Origin: Acidobacteriaceae bacterium KBS 83 | GTDB taxonomy: Bacteria > Acidobacteriota > Terriglobia > Terriglobales > Acidobacteriaceae | Assembly: GCA_000381585.1 (NCBI GenBank) | Contig: KB906739.1 | Location: 1 to 64,000, forward strand | Length of the DNA stretch: 64,000 bases | Reading direction: 5' to 3' | Part shown: one piece after another, positions 8,733 through 18,467 of the stretch | How positions within the stretch are numbered: the stretch's first letter is position 1 | Layout: every line of letters begins with the position of its first letter | Notes under the pieces: generated by a model | Told to the model about the DNA's origin: nothing | Database searches by the model: none | What the model saw: the letters and a program-made list of their open reading frames with translations, nothing else | Made by a program: the position numbers and the translations under genes

Positions 8733-9764
8733 TCAGGCCTTCGCCGATCCTGCGGCTGGCTTCTCAAGGTGTCCGCCGAACTGATAGCGCATAGCGGACA
8801 GAAGTTTGTCCGAGTAGTCACCTTGTCCACGCGAGCTGAATCGCTCGTAGAGCGCGGTTGTAAGAACCGGAGTCGGCACTCCCTCATCAATGCCGGCCTT
8901 GATCGTCCACCGTCCTTGGCCCGAGTCGGAGACCCGACCCGAGAACTTCGCGAGGTTAGGATCTTCAATCAATGCAGACGCGGTCAAATCCAGCAACCAC
9001 GAGGCGATTACGCTGCCGCGTCGCCATACCTCAGCAACATCGGCGAGGTTGAAGTCCTAACTGAAAATGTTCGGGATCACGCAGCGGAGTCGTCTCCGCA
9101 TCGATCTCCTGTTTCGCTCTGCCCACGTTAACGGAACGCAGAACTCCCAGACCTTCGACATAGGCCGCCATGATGCCGTACTCGATTCCGTTGTGCACCA
9201 TCTTGACGAAGTGGCCACCACCGTTCGTTCCGCAGTACAGATATCCCTGTTCCGCCGTGCCAGCAGTCTTTTCGCGGCCTGGTGTGCGCGAAATGTCGCC
9301 AATGCCCGGGGCGATCGTCTTGAAGATTGGATCGAGGTGCTTCACGGCCTCGGCGGGGCCTCCGATCATCATGCAGTAGCCGCGCTCGAGACCCCAGACC
9401 CGCCACTGGTCCCAACATCCACGTAATGGATTCCCTTGGGAGCGAGTTCCTTTGCCGGACGGATGTCGTCAACGTAGTAGGAATTGCCGCCATCGATCAG
9501 GATGTCACCCAATTCGAGATAGGGTGCAATGTCAGCGATGGTATTGTCCACGAATGCGGCCGGGATCATCAACCAGACGGCTCGCGTTCTTTCGAGCTTC
9601 TTAACAAGATCCTGGAGCGAAGACGCTCCGGCAGCCTTGTCTTTCACCAACTCTTCAACCGCTCGGGGCGACCTATCGAAGGCGACACAATTATGACCGT
9701 CGTTAATTGGTCGCCGAACCATGTTGGCTCCCATTCTTCCAAGACCGACCATTCCGAGTTGCAT
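8733..9764 (-). pseudogene. gnd: Decayed 6-phosphogluconate dehydrogenase gene (gnd, short NAD-type) with two frameshifts
   Basis: The first frame starts at 9764 with MQLGMVGLGRMGANMVRR, the Rossmann motif, and runs to [10 protein letters not shown] shift near 9385 is needed to continue with [19 protein letters not shown] and the substrate/catalytic segment [19 protein letters not shown] second shift near 9060 continues as [20 protein letters not shown] and the C-terminal domain ending at 8733. The restored protein would be about 340 residues, the size of the short YqeC/GntZ-type enzyme. The pieces align end to end with no large deletion, so the damage is milder than in zwf. Sequencing error cannot be excluded for single shifts, but the neighbouring zwf decay argues for real loss. 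Confidence 0.88.
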
Positions 9765-9940
9765 CTAATCACCTCTTCTTGCCCAAAGATTGGTTCGACC
9801 CAAAAACTTAGTTCGCTACCTGATCGGATGGAGTCGCGCAACCTCCCCGGACGCGCAGAAGCGTGGACGCACTGGCACTTCTGCCAGTTCCACCCTTGGC
9901 TATGCGCTTCTTACTATTGGTACGGCCAGAGGAGCGCTCC

Positions 9941-11107
9941 ATGAAAACCCCACCCATCGGCCATGCCACCCAGCTCTTTGAGACTTCGCTTGGCCGGCGA
10001 TGGGGGCTATTTACTCTTTTTCGGACCGCCACTACTCCGATGCTTATTCGTACGGGCATTGCCGTTGCGGTGGCATGGATTCCGCTGGTTGTATTTTCTG
10101 CCGCTCACGGAGGGGCCGCATTTTTATCATTCTTAACAGACTATGCTTCGCAATCACGATTCCTCATTGTTCTGCCCGTTCTCATCCTGGCGGAGCCCCC
10201 GCTACAGAAACGTCATCACATGGTGGCGAACCACTTTGAGGAATTTATAGTTCCGCAGGACCAGCGTTCTCAGTTTCAGGCGGCCTGGTCATCTCACGAA
10301 AAGGCCAGATACTCCAAGCTCGGCTATTGTGTACTGCTCTTGCTGACCTACGCTACCGCGGCGTGGCTGAGCCAGTACTTGAGTCCGGGGGGCTCCGAAT
10401 TCGTCTCATGGTGGATCGGAGGCGGCGGCTTCAAGTCTTTCTCGCCTGCTGGCATGTGGTGCTTCTTTGTGAGCTACCCAATTCTCGCGTACGTCACTTT
10501 GCTCTGGTTGTGGCGGCAAATGCTTTGGGCGCGATTCTTACGCTCTACCTCTCTCTTGAACCTTCGGCTGATCGCGGCTCATCCCGATCATTTAGGAGGG
10601 CTGGGATTTCTTGAAGCTGCGATGATGGGGCAACTTCCATTTAGCTTCTGTATGGGCGTCGGGCTGGCGGGAGCCGTAGCGAATCGTGTTTTAAATGAAG
10701 GATACCCTCTGCTGACGTTCCGCTTTTGGGCTCCGGTTCTCGTGGCAGCCGCTCTCCTGGTATGCATCGCGCCCTATTTGCTTTTTACGAGAACGCTGAT
10801 GTTGATGAGACGCCGCGGCATGTTGAGGTATGGAGCCTTCGCCCGCGCGGTGGGCGAGCAATTTGAAAAGAAGTGGCTCCATCAGGCCAACAGTCTCAAC
10901 GAAGATGTTCTAGAGGTGCCGGATTTCTCCACGACGGCCGATCTCTATGGAGTGGTAGGTAACATTGACGACATCCGCGTTATCCCGGTGGGTCTGGTTG
11001 ACCTCTATGCAGTTATCATCGCCACATTGATCCCCGCAATTCCGCTCCTGCTTGCTTCCATTCCACTAGGCACTCTCATGCGGGCGGCCACGAAGATGCT
11101 GTTCTGA
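9941..11107 (+). CDS. Conserved-looking multi-span membrane protein of unknown function
   Basis: 388 residues from ATG 9941, chosen because AGAGGAG lies at 9928-9934; an upstream in-frame start at 9863 lacks such a site. There are about seven hydrophobic segments, beginning LIRTGIAVAVAWIPLVVF, with a soluble loop after the second segment (residues ~95-150) and another near the C-terminus (YGVVGNIDDIRVIP). No enzyme motif is recognised. It precedes a SulP transporter by ~90 bases on the same strand and may be co-transcribed with it. A 33-base internal piece (10664-10696) is copied at 810-842. Function unknown. Confidence 0.75.
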   Translation: MKTPPIGHATQLFETSLGRRWGLFTLFRTATTPMLIRTGIAVAVAWIPLVVFSAAHGGAAFLSFLTDYASQSRFLIVLPVLILAEPPLQKRHHMVANHFEEFIVPQDQRSQFQAAWSSHEKARYSKLGYCVLLLLTYATAAWLSQYLSPGGSEFVSWWIGGGGFKSFSPAGMWCFFVSYPILAYVTLLWLWRQMLWARFLRSTSLLNLRLIAAHPDHLGGLGFLEAAMMGQLPFSFCMGVGLAGAVANRVLNEGYPLLTFRFWAPVLVAAALLVCIAPYLLFTRTLMLMRRRGMLRYGAFARAVGEQFEKKWLHQANSLNEDVLEVPDFSTTADLYGVVGNIDDIRVIPVGLVDLYAVIIATLIPAIPLLLASIPLGTLMRAATKMLF

Positions 11108-11200
11108 TCTGTTGCGGATCGCCGCTAACTCGGGCTACCAACAATAGCGGGCCATGCAAAGCGCTCCAGAACTAAGAGCCGCTTCGATAGGGGAACAGCC

Positions 11201-12937
11201 ATGACCTCACGACAAGATCACTCCGCCCGCTTTCCCATCCTGCAGGGGGTACCGCCGATCACGGCGGCTCAGATCCCGGGTGAAATCCTTGCCGGTGTCA
11301 CGCTTGCCGCAATTGCCGTCCCAGAGGTGATGGGCTACACCAAGATCGCCGGCACACCCGTGATCACCGGTCTCTACACCATACTTATCCCCACGGCGCT
11401 GTTCGCCTTGTTCGGCTCCTCACGGCACCTGGTAGTAGGCGCCGATTCAGCGACGGCGGCCATCCTGGCCGGCGGTCTGGTGGGGATCGCATCGACCGGC
11501 TCGGGTGAATACGTGGGGTTGACCGGCGTGCTTGCGCTGATGGCCGCGGGCTTCTTGATTCTGGCGCGTCTCCTGCGCCTTGGATTCCTAGCCGACTTCC
11601 TTTCGCGCACCGTGTTGATTGGGTTCTTGACCGGGGTCGGCATTCAGGTCGCGCTGGGAGAGATCGCCGGCATGCTTGGCCTGAAGGGGGGCGGCCACGG
11701 CACGCTGGAGAAGGTCTGGAACGACCTTCGACAAGTCGGACAGGTCAACCGCTATGAGCTGATGATCGCGCTCAGCGTGCTGGTGGTGATCGTCGGCCTC
11801 AAAATGGTTTCGAAGAAAATTCCGGGAGCCCTGATCGCGGCGATCGGCGCCCTGGTCGTAAGTTGGGCGTTCGGACTCGACAAGCAAGTGCATGTGGTCG
11901 GAGCTGTTCCGAGTGGTCTGCCACCCCTGGGTCTGCCAAAGGTCGCCTGGAGTTGGCACGTCATGTCGAATTTGATTCCGACGGCCTTCGCGATGTTTGT
12001 GGTGATCCTGGCACAGAGCGCGGCAACCTCTCGCGCCCTTGCCACGCGCTACGACGAGAGGTTCAGCGAGAACACTGATCTGGTCGGTCTGGCCCTGGCC
12101 AATATTGGGGCGGGCCTTTCCGGCACCTTCGCCGTCAACGGTAGTCCAACGAAAACGCAAATCCTGGACAGCGCCGGCGGTCGCAGCCAACTGTCGCTCC
12201 TGGTGATGGTGACGATGGTAGTGCTGATCCTGCTCTTCCTAACTGAGGCGCTGATGTACCTGCCAGAGGCGGCTTTGTCGGCCATCGTATTTCTGATCGG
12301 AGTCGACCTGATCGATCTCGCCGGGATGCGTAGCATCTTCGAACAACGGCGGTCGGAGTTCTGGTTGGCAGTGGTCACCGCGTTGACGGTCGTGTTCGTT
12401 GGCGTCGAACAGGGGATCCTGCTCGCCATCGCGTTGTCGCTCGTCAATCACACGAAACATGGGTATCGACCGAAGAACGCGGTGCTCGTGCCGGACGAAT
12501 CGGACAACTGGCAGCCGAAACCAGTGGCCACGGCCGCTCAGGCCGCGCCCGGTCTAGTCATCTACCGATTCACGCACAGCTTGTACTATGCGAATTCCCA
12601 GCAGTTCTCGGATGAGGTCTCGCTGCTCGCGAGCAGCACGGAGCCACCCCTGCGCTGGCTCTGCCTCGACGCGGGCGCAGTGGACGATGTCGATTACACC
12701 GCGGCTGAAACTGTCCGGTCGGTTCACGCGAAGTTGAAGGCGAAAAGCATTCAACTGGTCGTTGCACACGAAATGGAGGAACTCACAACCCATGCACACC
12801 ACCCGCTCTGGGAGCTATTTGGCAAAGATGCCTTCTACGAGAGGCTGAAGGACGTCGTGACGCTGTATCGACAGAAGTTCAACATAGCGGCTCCGTCCAG
12901 GTTTGCACCAGAACCAAAAAACAAGACAAACACCTAA
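11201..12937 (+). CDS. SulP family inorganic anion transporter with C-terminal STAS domain
   Basis: 578 residues. The start of the transport domain shows the SulP signature (GVTLAAIAVPEVMGYTKIAG, then ITGLYTILIPTALFALFGSS and the HLVVGADSATAAILAG stretch). About 11-12 hydrophobic segments reach residue ~415. The cytoplasmic tail from about 445 to 560 is a STAS domain (VIYRFTHSLYYANSQQF, WLCLDAGAVDDVDYTAAETV). SulP proteins take up sulfate, bicarbonate or other anions. The FGE/sulfatase pair 250 bases downstream makes sulfate a reasonable guess, but the substrate is not readable. Confidence 0.92.
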   Translation: MTSRQDHSARFPILQGVPPITAAQIPGEILAGVTLAAIAVPEVMGYTKIAGTPVITGLYTILIPTALFALFGSSRHLVVGADSATAAILAGGLVGIASTGSGEYVGLTGVLALMAAGFLILARLLRLGFLADFLSRTVLIGFLTGVGIQVALGEIAGMLGLKGGGHGTLEKVWNDLRQVGQVNRYELMIALSVLVVIVGLKMVSKKIPGALIAAIGALVVSWAFGLDKQVHVVGAVPSGLPPLGLPKVAWSWHVMSNLIPTAFAMFVVILAQSAATSRALATRYDERFSENTDLVGLALANIGAGLSGTFAVNGSPTKTQILDSAGGRSQLSLLVMVTMVVLILLFLTEALMYLPEAALSAIVFLIGVDLIDLAGMRSIFEQRRSEFWLAVVTALTVVFVGVEQGILLAIALSLVNHTKHGYRPKNAVLVPDESDNWQPKPVATAAQAAPGLVIYRFTHSLYYANSQQFSDEVSLLASSTEPPLRWLCLDAGAVDDVDYTAAETVRSVHAKLKAKSIQLVVAHEMEELTTHAHHPLWELFGKDAFYERLKDVVTLYRQKFNIAAPSRFAPEPKNKTNT

Positions 12938-13179
12938 CAACTCCATAATAATCAAGTTCGAGAGTATGGCAGGCCTGCTTGAGGACGAGTTCCTATGATC
13001 GAATGCCTTCATGAGTAAGCGCTCGATCCACTTGGCCTCACTGCGATGCGCATTGGGTTCTGCCATTAACTAGCATTTCTTGCAGTTTTCTCTCCCCGCA
13101 TTTGCTGCTTTAATCATCCACGTTGAATGAGTGAGTGGATGACTGCGGCATATTTGGCCGGATTCGTCAGGGGAGCTGC

Positions 13180-14199
13180 ATGCAATTGACCTCTTCGTTT
13201 TCTTCATCGCAACATGCTGAGACTATGTTGGAATCGGCTGACGACAAAACGGTCTGGGTTGCGGGTGGAAGTTTTCTGATGGGCTCGGACCAAGCTTATC
13301 CGGAGGAGTCGCCGACGCACCGCGTAATGGTGGACGGATTTTGGATCGACAAGTACACGGTTACGAACGAGGAGTTCAGCAAATTTATCGACGTCACTGG
13401 ATACGTTACGACGGCGGAGCGTGTGCCTAAGGCGGAGGATTATCCTGGCGCGTTGCCAGAGATGCTCGTGGCAGCATCGGTCGTCTTCTTGAAGCCAAAG
13501 GAGCGTGTGGATCTTCGGAATCACTTCAACTGGTGGACGTACGTTCCGGGTGCTGACTGGCGTCATCCAGAGGGGCCGGAGAGTTCAATTAAGGACCGTG
13601 CGCAGCATCCAGTAGTCCACATCTCCTTCGAAGATGCAGAGGCTTATGCGAAGTGGGTTGGCAAGGACTTGCCCACGGAGGCCGAGTGGGAGTTTGCCGC
13701 ACGCGGCGGCATGGATGGAGCGACCTTTGCGTGGGGTGAGGAGATGACGCCTGGCGGGAAATATATGGCCAACACGTGGCAGGGCGAGTTTCCGTGGCAG
13801 AACCTGCGCGAAGACGGGTACGAGGGCGTTGCGCCGGTGGGGCAGTTTTCGCCGAACGGTTATGGCCTCTACGACATGATCGGAAACGTGTGGGAGTGGA
13901 CCACGGACTGGTACACGGCGAACCATCCCGCCGGAAAGGGATGTTGCAGCGGTTCTGTTCCGAAGGGAGACCGCGAGTCCAGCTACGACCCCGCGCAACC
14001 GGCGATCAAGATTCCGCGCAAGGTGATGAAGGGTGGGTCGTACCTGTGCGCACCTAACTATTGCCGACGGTACAGGCCGGCGGCACGCATGGCACAGCCG
14101 GTGGACACATCGACGTGCCACCTGGGAATTCGATTGATTCGAAGAACGTCGCAAGAACAGGCCCCTGTAATTCACTCGGGCGATGAAGGTGACAAATGA
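13180..14199 (+). CDS. Formylglycine-generating enzyme (sulfatase-modifying, SUMF1/FGE family)
   Basis: 339 residues from ATG 13180, which has AGGGGAG just upstream; a GTG start 45 bases earlier lacks one. The whole protein is one FGE-sulfatase fold: VWVAGGSFLMGSDQAYPEES, VDGFWIDKYTVTNEEF, LPTEAEWEFAARGG, YDMIGNVWEWTTDWY and a C-terminal MKGGSYLCAPNYCRRYRPAA. The two copper-binding active-site cysteines of aerobic FGE (human C336/C341) are matched by C290 and C295. FGE oxidises the sulfatase-motif cysteine to formylglycine using O2. Its TGA overlaps the ATG of the sulfatase (ATGA at 14196-14199), so enzyme and client are translationally coupled. Confidence 0.93.
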   Translation: MQLTSSFSSSQHAETMLESADDKTVWVAGGSFLMGSDQAYPEESPTHRVMVDGFWIDKYTVTNEEFSKFIDVTGYVTTAERVPKAEDYPGALPEMLVAASVVFLKPKERVDLRNHFNWWTYVPGADWRHPEGPESSIKDRAQHPVVHISFEDAEAYAKWVGKDLPTEAEWEFAARGGMDGATFAWGEEMTPGGKYMANTWQGEFPWQNLREDGYEGVAPVGQFSPNGYGLYDMIGNVWEWTTDWYTANHPAGKGCCSGSVPKGDRESSYDPAQPAIKIPRKVMKGGSYLCAPNYCRRYRPAARMAQPVDTSTCHLGIRLIRRTSQEQAPVIHSGDEGDK

Positions 14200-15785
14200 C
14201 AACGAAAAAAGCAGCGAAACCGACGGAGGGGAAAAAGACTATGGAAAAGAGCACACAACCCAACATCCTCGTGATCTGGGGGGATGACATCGGTACGACA
14301 AACCTAAGTTGTTACAGCCATGGGGTGATGGGCTACAAGACCCCTAACATTGATCGGCTCGCCAAGGAAGGGCTGATGTTTACCGACTGCTATGGCGAAC
14401 AAAGCTGCACCGCTGGACGCTCCTCGTTCATTACAGGCCAAAGCGTCTATCGGACCGGTCTTAGTAAAGTGGGAATTCCAGGCGCGGCAGTGGGGCTACG
14501 AGCCGAGGATCCGACGATTGCCGAGATGCTGAAGCCGCTTGGCTATGCCACGGGACAGTTTGGCAAAAACCATCTTGGCGACCGCAATGAGTTTCTACCC
14601 ACTGTGCATGGATTCGATGAGTTCTTTGGCAACCTCTATCACCTGAATGCAGAAGAGGAGCCGGAGTTGCCCAACTGGCCGTCGAAGAAGGATTTTCCGA
14701 AGTTCAACGAAGCCTTTGCTCCACGTGGCGTGATGAAGTGCAAGGCGTCGGAGAAGGACGATCCGACCGTGCAGCCTCGCTACGGACGCGTAGGCAAGCA
14801 GGTGATTGAGGACACAGGACCGCTGACGAAGAAGCGGATGGAGACTTGCGATGATGAGTTTGTCGCCGCAGCCAAGGATTTCATCAAGCGTCAGAACAAG
14901 GCCGGCAAGCCATGGTTCGTCTGGCTGAACACGACCCATATGCACTTCAGGACTCACACCAAACCCAGCAGCCTCGGGCAGGCGGGGCGTTGGCAGTCTC
15001 CCTATCACGATACGATGGTTGACCACGACAAGAACGTCGGTGATGTGCTCGATTTACTGGATGATCTTGGCATCGCGGACAACACGTTCATCCAGTACAG
15101 CACAGACAATGGGCCGCATATGAATTCGTGGCCTGATGGCGGTATGACCCCTTACCGTAACGAGAAAAATTCGAACTGGGAGGGCGCATTCCGCGTGCCG
15201 ATGCTGGTGCGGTGGCCCGGGAAGATCAAGGCGGGTTCGATCTCCAACGACATTGTGCAGCATCACGATTGGCTGCCAACCTTTGCCGCGATGGCGGGCG
15301 ATCCGGATATCGTTGAGAAGCTGAAGAAGGGATATAAGGCCGGCGATAAAACCTTCAAAGTCCACATCGACGGCTTCAACCTTGTGCCTTATCTCACGGG
15401 GAAAGAAGCGAAGAGTCCACGGCCGGGCTTCTTCTACTTCAGCGACGACGGCGATCTGTTGGGTCTACGCTGGGACAACTGGAAGGTCTGTTTTCTGGAG
15501 CAGCGTTGCCCCGGAACTCTGCGGGTTTGGGCGGAGCCGTTCACCAAGCTCCGTGTTCCAAAGATATTCAATCTTCGAACCGACCCATACGAGCGGGCCG
15601 ATATTACTTCCAACTCGTACTACGATTGGTTCCTTGACAACGATTTCCTTATTTTCGGCGCGCAGCCTATGGTGGCGCAGTTTATGGCGACGTTCAAGGA
15701 TTTCCCACCGAGACAGAAAGCAGCCTCTTTCACCGTTGAACAGGCCCATGATGCCCTTGAAGATGCTGCAACTGTCGGGCATTAA
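14196..15785 (+). CDS. Sulfatase (arylsulfatase family, CTAGR-type active site)
   Basis: 529 residues. The N-terminal metal site reads NILVIWGDDIGTTNLS, the modified cysteine is C71 in EQSCTAGRSSFITGQ, and GQFGKNHLGDRNEF carries the Lys/His pair. DNGPHMNSWPDGGMTPYRNE supplies the later metal-binding Asp/Asn and Lys-region residues. The usual maturation motif is CxPxR; this protein has A in the third position and G in the fourth, as in a recognised sulfatase subgroup. No clear signal peptide, so it may act in the cytoplasm. It starts inside the stop codon of the FGE gene. Substrate (aryl or sugar sulfate) unknown. Confidence 0.93.
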   Translation: MTTKKAAKPTEGKKTMEKSTQPNILVIWGDDIGTTNLSCYSHGVMGYKTPNIDRLAKEGLMFTDCYGEQSCTAGRSSFITGQSVYRTGLSKVGIPGAAVGLRAEDPTIAEMLKPLGYATGQFGKNHLGDRNEFLPTVHGFDEFFGNLYHLNAEEEPELPNWPSKKDFPKFNEAFAPRGVMKCKASEKDDPTVQPRYGRVGKQVIEDTGPLTKKRMETCDDEFVAAAKDFIKRQNKAGKPWFVWLNTTHMHFRTHTKPSSLGQAGRWQSPYHDTMVDHDKNVGDVLDLLDDLGIADNTFIQYSTDNGPHMNSWPDGGMTPYRNEKNSNWEGAFRVPMLVRWPGKIKAGSISNDIVQHHDWLPTFAAMAGDPDIVEKLKKGYKAGDKTFKVHIDGFNLVPYLTGKEAKSPRPGFFYFSDDGDLLGLRWDNWKVCFLEQRCPGTLRVWAEPFTKLRVPKIFNLRTDPYERADITSNSYYDWFLDNDFLIFGAQPMVAQFMATFKDFPPRQKAASFTVEQAHDALEDAATVGH

Positions 15786-15919
15786 AGGATGCTGGTGCAT
15801 GATGAAAATGCGATAACTGCCGCGGTGCGGGAGAGATCCTGTACCGCGCTTAGTTTTTGGGGAACGAGAATGGCGGCAAGGGTTACGGCAGGCATCAAAA
15901 GGATTCAGGGGAGTAGTCC

Positions 15920-16384
15920 ATGGAAGGTTTGACTCCCGGAGTTGTCGAGGTGGCCGCGCCGTCTCTCATAGGAGAGAACGCGGTCGGTGTTGTGCGGACC
16001 CGCTCTCGGATGAATTGGTTTGAGAGACGGCTGGCGACGGGGAGGCACTGCGTCGCGATGCTGGTGCACCAGGCGTGGACGCTGGCTTTGCTGCTGAAGG
16101 ATCGGCGGGCTCCCTGCCGGGCTAGGGTGGTGGCCGCATTCACGGTCGCTTACCTGGTGAGCCCGGTGCAGTTGATTCCTTCGTTTATTCCGGTGATCGG
16201 GCAGATAGATGATGTGGCGGTTTTGTATTGCGGAATGAAGATGATTCGCAGGTGGGTCCCGGGGGAGTTGATTGCGGAGTGTGAGGCGAAGGCCAGCGCG
16301 TCGGAGATGGTTCAGCGATTCAGTGTGGGACGGCGTGCGGCGGGGAGCGAGCCGGGTGAGAGTGTAGCCCGGCAGGTGGCTTAG
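15920..16384 (+). CDS. DUF1232 (YkvA-type) small membrane-associated protein
   Basis: 154 residues with AGGGGAG about nine bases before ATG 15920. The family signature is present: RVVAAFTVAYLVSPVQLIPS followed by FIPVIGQIDDVAVLYCGMKM, with the SPVQLIPxFIPVIGxxDD core. These proteins carry one or two hydrophobic segments and have no established function. The gene follows the sulfatase by 134 bases, a gap that contains a possible weak hairpin (GCGGT/ACCGC before T-rich sequence). It ends 24 bases from the end of the convergent methyltransferase. Confidence 0.85.
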   Translation: MEGLTPGVVEVAAPSLIGENAVGVVRTRSRMNWFERRLATGRHCVAMLVHQAWTLALLLKDRRAPCRARVVAAFTVAYLVSPVQLIPSFIPVIGQIDDVAVLYCGMKMIRRWVPGELIAECEAKASASEMVQRFSVGRRAAGSEPGESVARQVA

Positions 16385-16407
16385 ATCGCTGCCTGCTGGG
16401 GTTGTTT

Positions 16408-17655
16408 TTAGTTTTGCGATTGATTTGAGGCGTCGAAGACTGCCTGGTCGTGCCACCAGAGTTTTTCGAAGAAGCTGCGGGCTGTCTCTAGGTGCTCCTG
16501 GTCTGGCGGAGACGAGAATGTACGCTCTGTGATTTCGGCGATGGTGCGGGTGCCGTCGATGGTGTCGAAGAGGAGCTTCTGGGGGTCGGTGATGGGGAGG
16601 AAGAGATCGGTGTAGATATGGGATTGGTTGATGAGGACGGCGGCGGCGTTGGGTGGGAGGCGGTCTTTCACTTCGACGAGGATGGTTTCGGGTGTGCGGA
16701 TGGGGATGTAGGTGGGCCAGGTGGTTCCGGCAAAACTGATGGGGTGGATTTCGTCGTCGTCGCGATGAGCAATGAAGCTGTGGCGGAGCATGGTGCCGCG
16801 GAAAAGTTCGGCGGCGGCGTACTGGTCGATGGCGCGGAGTTGAGCGAGGCGCGTGGATTGGGGAATTCGGGAGAGAACTCCGCAGTGCGCGAAGTATTGG
16901 GCCTGCTTGATCCAACGGGCGAAGGTGAGGCCGGCGGCGTGGAGGAAATCGAAGAGCTGCGGGACGGAGTAAGCGCGGTCTTGCGGATGAAGGAGGGCGT
17001 CGGCGAGGGCGGCTTCGTGGCGGAAGTCAGGTGCCTGGCGGAGGAGATTTTCGAGTGGGTGGCCGGGCGGGAGTAGGCGGAGCGCGGTGATGAGGTCGCG
17101 GATGTTGTCGTCCGTGGCTCGGATCTTGAGGCGGTGGGCAAAGTCCTGCAGCATGTAGATGCCAGCACGTCCATAGGGAGCATAGATCATGATGTGCATG
17201 GTTCCGTGTGGATTTAGGACGGTCCGGAGAGCGCGGAGTCCGGCGTCGGGATCGCGGAGATGGTGGAGGACTCCCGTGCAGACGATCTGGTCGAAGGTGG
17301 AGTTGAGTTCGGGCAGGCGGTCGATGGGGAGTTGGTGGACCTGGAGGTTGGTGAGGTTGTATTTGCGCTTGAGTTCTTCGGTGTGACGGATACTGGTAGC
17401 GCTGAGGTCGATGGCGATGATTTTAGCGGAGGGCCAGCGGATGGCGTGCTTGGCGGCCTGTGACGTTCCGCAGCCGGCGATGAGGATGGACGAATCTTCG
17501 CGGTAGGGCCGCGTTGGCCAATGCAAATGAAAGTCCGCATGGCGGCGTTGCGGGTCCTGCCATTGGGCCCGGTATGCGTCAAGGCTGTCGAGAGGACGAG
17601 GGTAGGGATATCGGTCGTAGAAGTCACAAACGTCTTCCCGAACGTCGTCTGTCAC
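16408..17655 (-). CDS. Class I SAM-dependent methyltransferase with a PqqD-like C-terminal tail
   Basis: 415 residues. The SAM-binding motif is SILIAGCGTSQAAKHAI, followed by IIAIDLSATSIRHTEEL (motif II) and FDQIVCTGVLHHLRDPDAGL (motif IV). The region from about 200 to 290 is helical and of unknown role. The last ~70 residues (KLLFDTIDGTRTIAEITERT and following) resemble the PqqD fold that binds peptides in RiPP and related systems. The start matches the family pattern DDVREDVCDFYDRYPYPRPL. No peptide precursor or partner is visible nearby. Substrate unknown. Confidence 0.85.
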   Translation of the reverse strand: MTDDVREDVCDFYDRYPYPRPLDSLDAYRAQWQDPQRRHADFHLHWPTRPYREDSSILIAGCGTSQAAKHAIRWPSAKIIAIDLSATSIRHTEELKRKYNLTNLQVHQLPIDRLPELNSTFDQIVCTGVLHHLRDPDAGLRALRTVLNPHGTMHIMIYAPYGRAGIYMLQDFAHRLKIRATDDNIRDLITALRLLPPGHPLENLLRQAPDFRHEAALADALLHPQDRAYSVPQLFDFLHAAGLTFARWIKQAQYFAHCGVLSRIPQSTRLAQLRAIDQYAAAELFRGTMLRHSFIAHRDDDEIHPISFAGTTWPTYIPIRTPETILVEVKDRLPPNAAAVLINQSHIYTDLFLPITDPQKLLFDTIDGTRTIAEITERTFSSPPDQEHLETARSFFEKLWWHDQAVFDASNQSQN

Positions 17656-18092
17656 TTGAGCCTCCGTTCGTTTGCCGGAACCCTACAGTAGCCGATCCGG
17701 CTAGCGCATGGCGGCGGCTGATCGTCGAAAACATCGAGCGAGGGCATTGAAAACAAACTGCCTTCGATGGAACCTAAAGCGGAAGTTTGCTAACGCATCC
17801 ATCAGGATGACCATGCCGGAGTTACGCTCGCTCTCTTATACGGTCGCAAGCTGAGATTCTGCTAGTTCCCGGTGTCTGTCCTGTCCGGTCATAATGTAGC
17901 GGATAAGCGGTATGGAAAGTCGAGATTTCCCCCGGAAAAATGACCGATGGTCGAGCGGAAAAGGCTGAAGTTTCTCGACATTCTCGTAGCTGCTTGCGTA
18001 AATCGATGAGTGTGCTAATCTCGGGCGCTTTATGATTGCCTACCTCGAACCGTGGAAGCATATTGTCTCCAAGCGTCAAGACCGGAGAGCAC
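17656..18092. other. Interval upstream of the methyltransferase and DUF202 genes
   Basis: About 440 bases between two divergently read genes. Promoters for both are expected here, but I see no gene and no convincing individual site. Confidence 0.4.
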
Positions 18093-18467
18093 ATGGGACA
18101 ACAACCTGAATCATCGCCAACTAGCAATCAAATGGCGGCCGACCGCACATGGATGGCGCAGGAACGCACGCTGATGGCATGGATCCGTACTGCGACGTCG
18201 ATGATCGGTTTCGGATTCACCATCGACAAGTTCTTTGAGGGGCGCCCGCCAAATCCACATACCCTTTTGACCTCCAGGGATTTCGCGATTCTGATGATCG
18301 GCTTTGGATTGATTGCCCTGACGCTTGCAACCATTCAACATCTGATCGAAATTAGATCGATCGCAGGCCGGACCACCCGGAAACGAAGGTCGATCGCTCT
18401 CGCGCTTGCTATCTTGCTCGCAGTCCTTGGCACGATTGCATTTGTATCTGCGGCCTTGCGCGAATGA
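18093..18467 (+). CDS. DUF202 (YidH-type) inner-membrane protein
   Basis: 124 residues from ATG 18093, with GGAG five bases before it; an upstream TTG is possible but less likely. The DUF202 signature is clear: MAADRTWMAQERTLMAWIRT followed by TATSMIGFGFTIDKFFEG, then two more hydrophobic helices (FAILMIGFGLIALTLATIQH and SIALALAILLAVLGTIAFVS). Members are small three-helix membrane proteins of unknown function. No partner gene is adjacent. Confidence 0.88.
   Translation: MGQQPESSPTSNQMAADRTWMAQERTLMAWIRTATSMIGFGFTIDKFFEGRPPNPHTLLTSRDFAILMIGFGLIALTLATIQHLIEIRSIAGRTTRKRRSIALALAILLAVLGTIAFVSAALRE

Noticed and set aside
15905-16915. 336-codon minus-strand frame rich in Arg, His and Pro
   Set aside because: Overlaps the DUF1232 and methyltransferase genes in another frame and has a composition typical of antisense reading.
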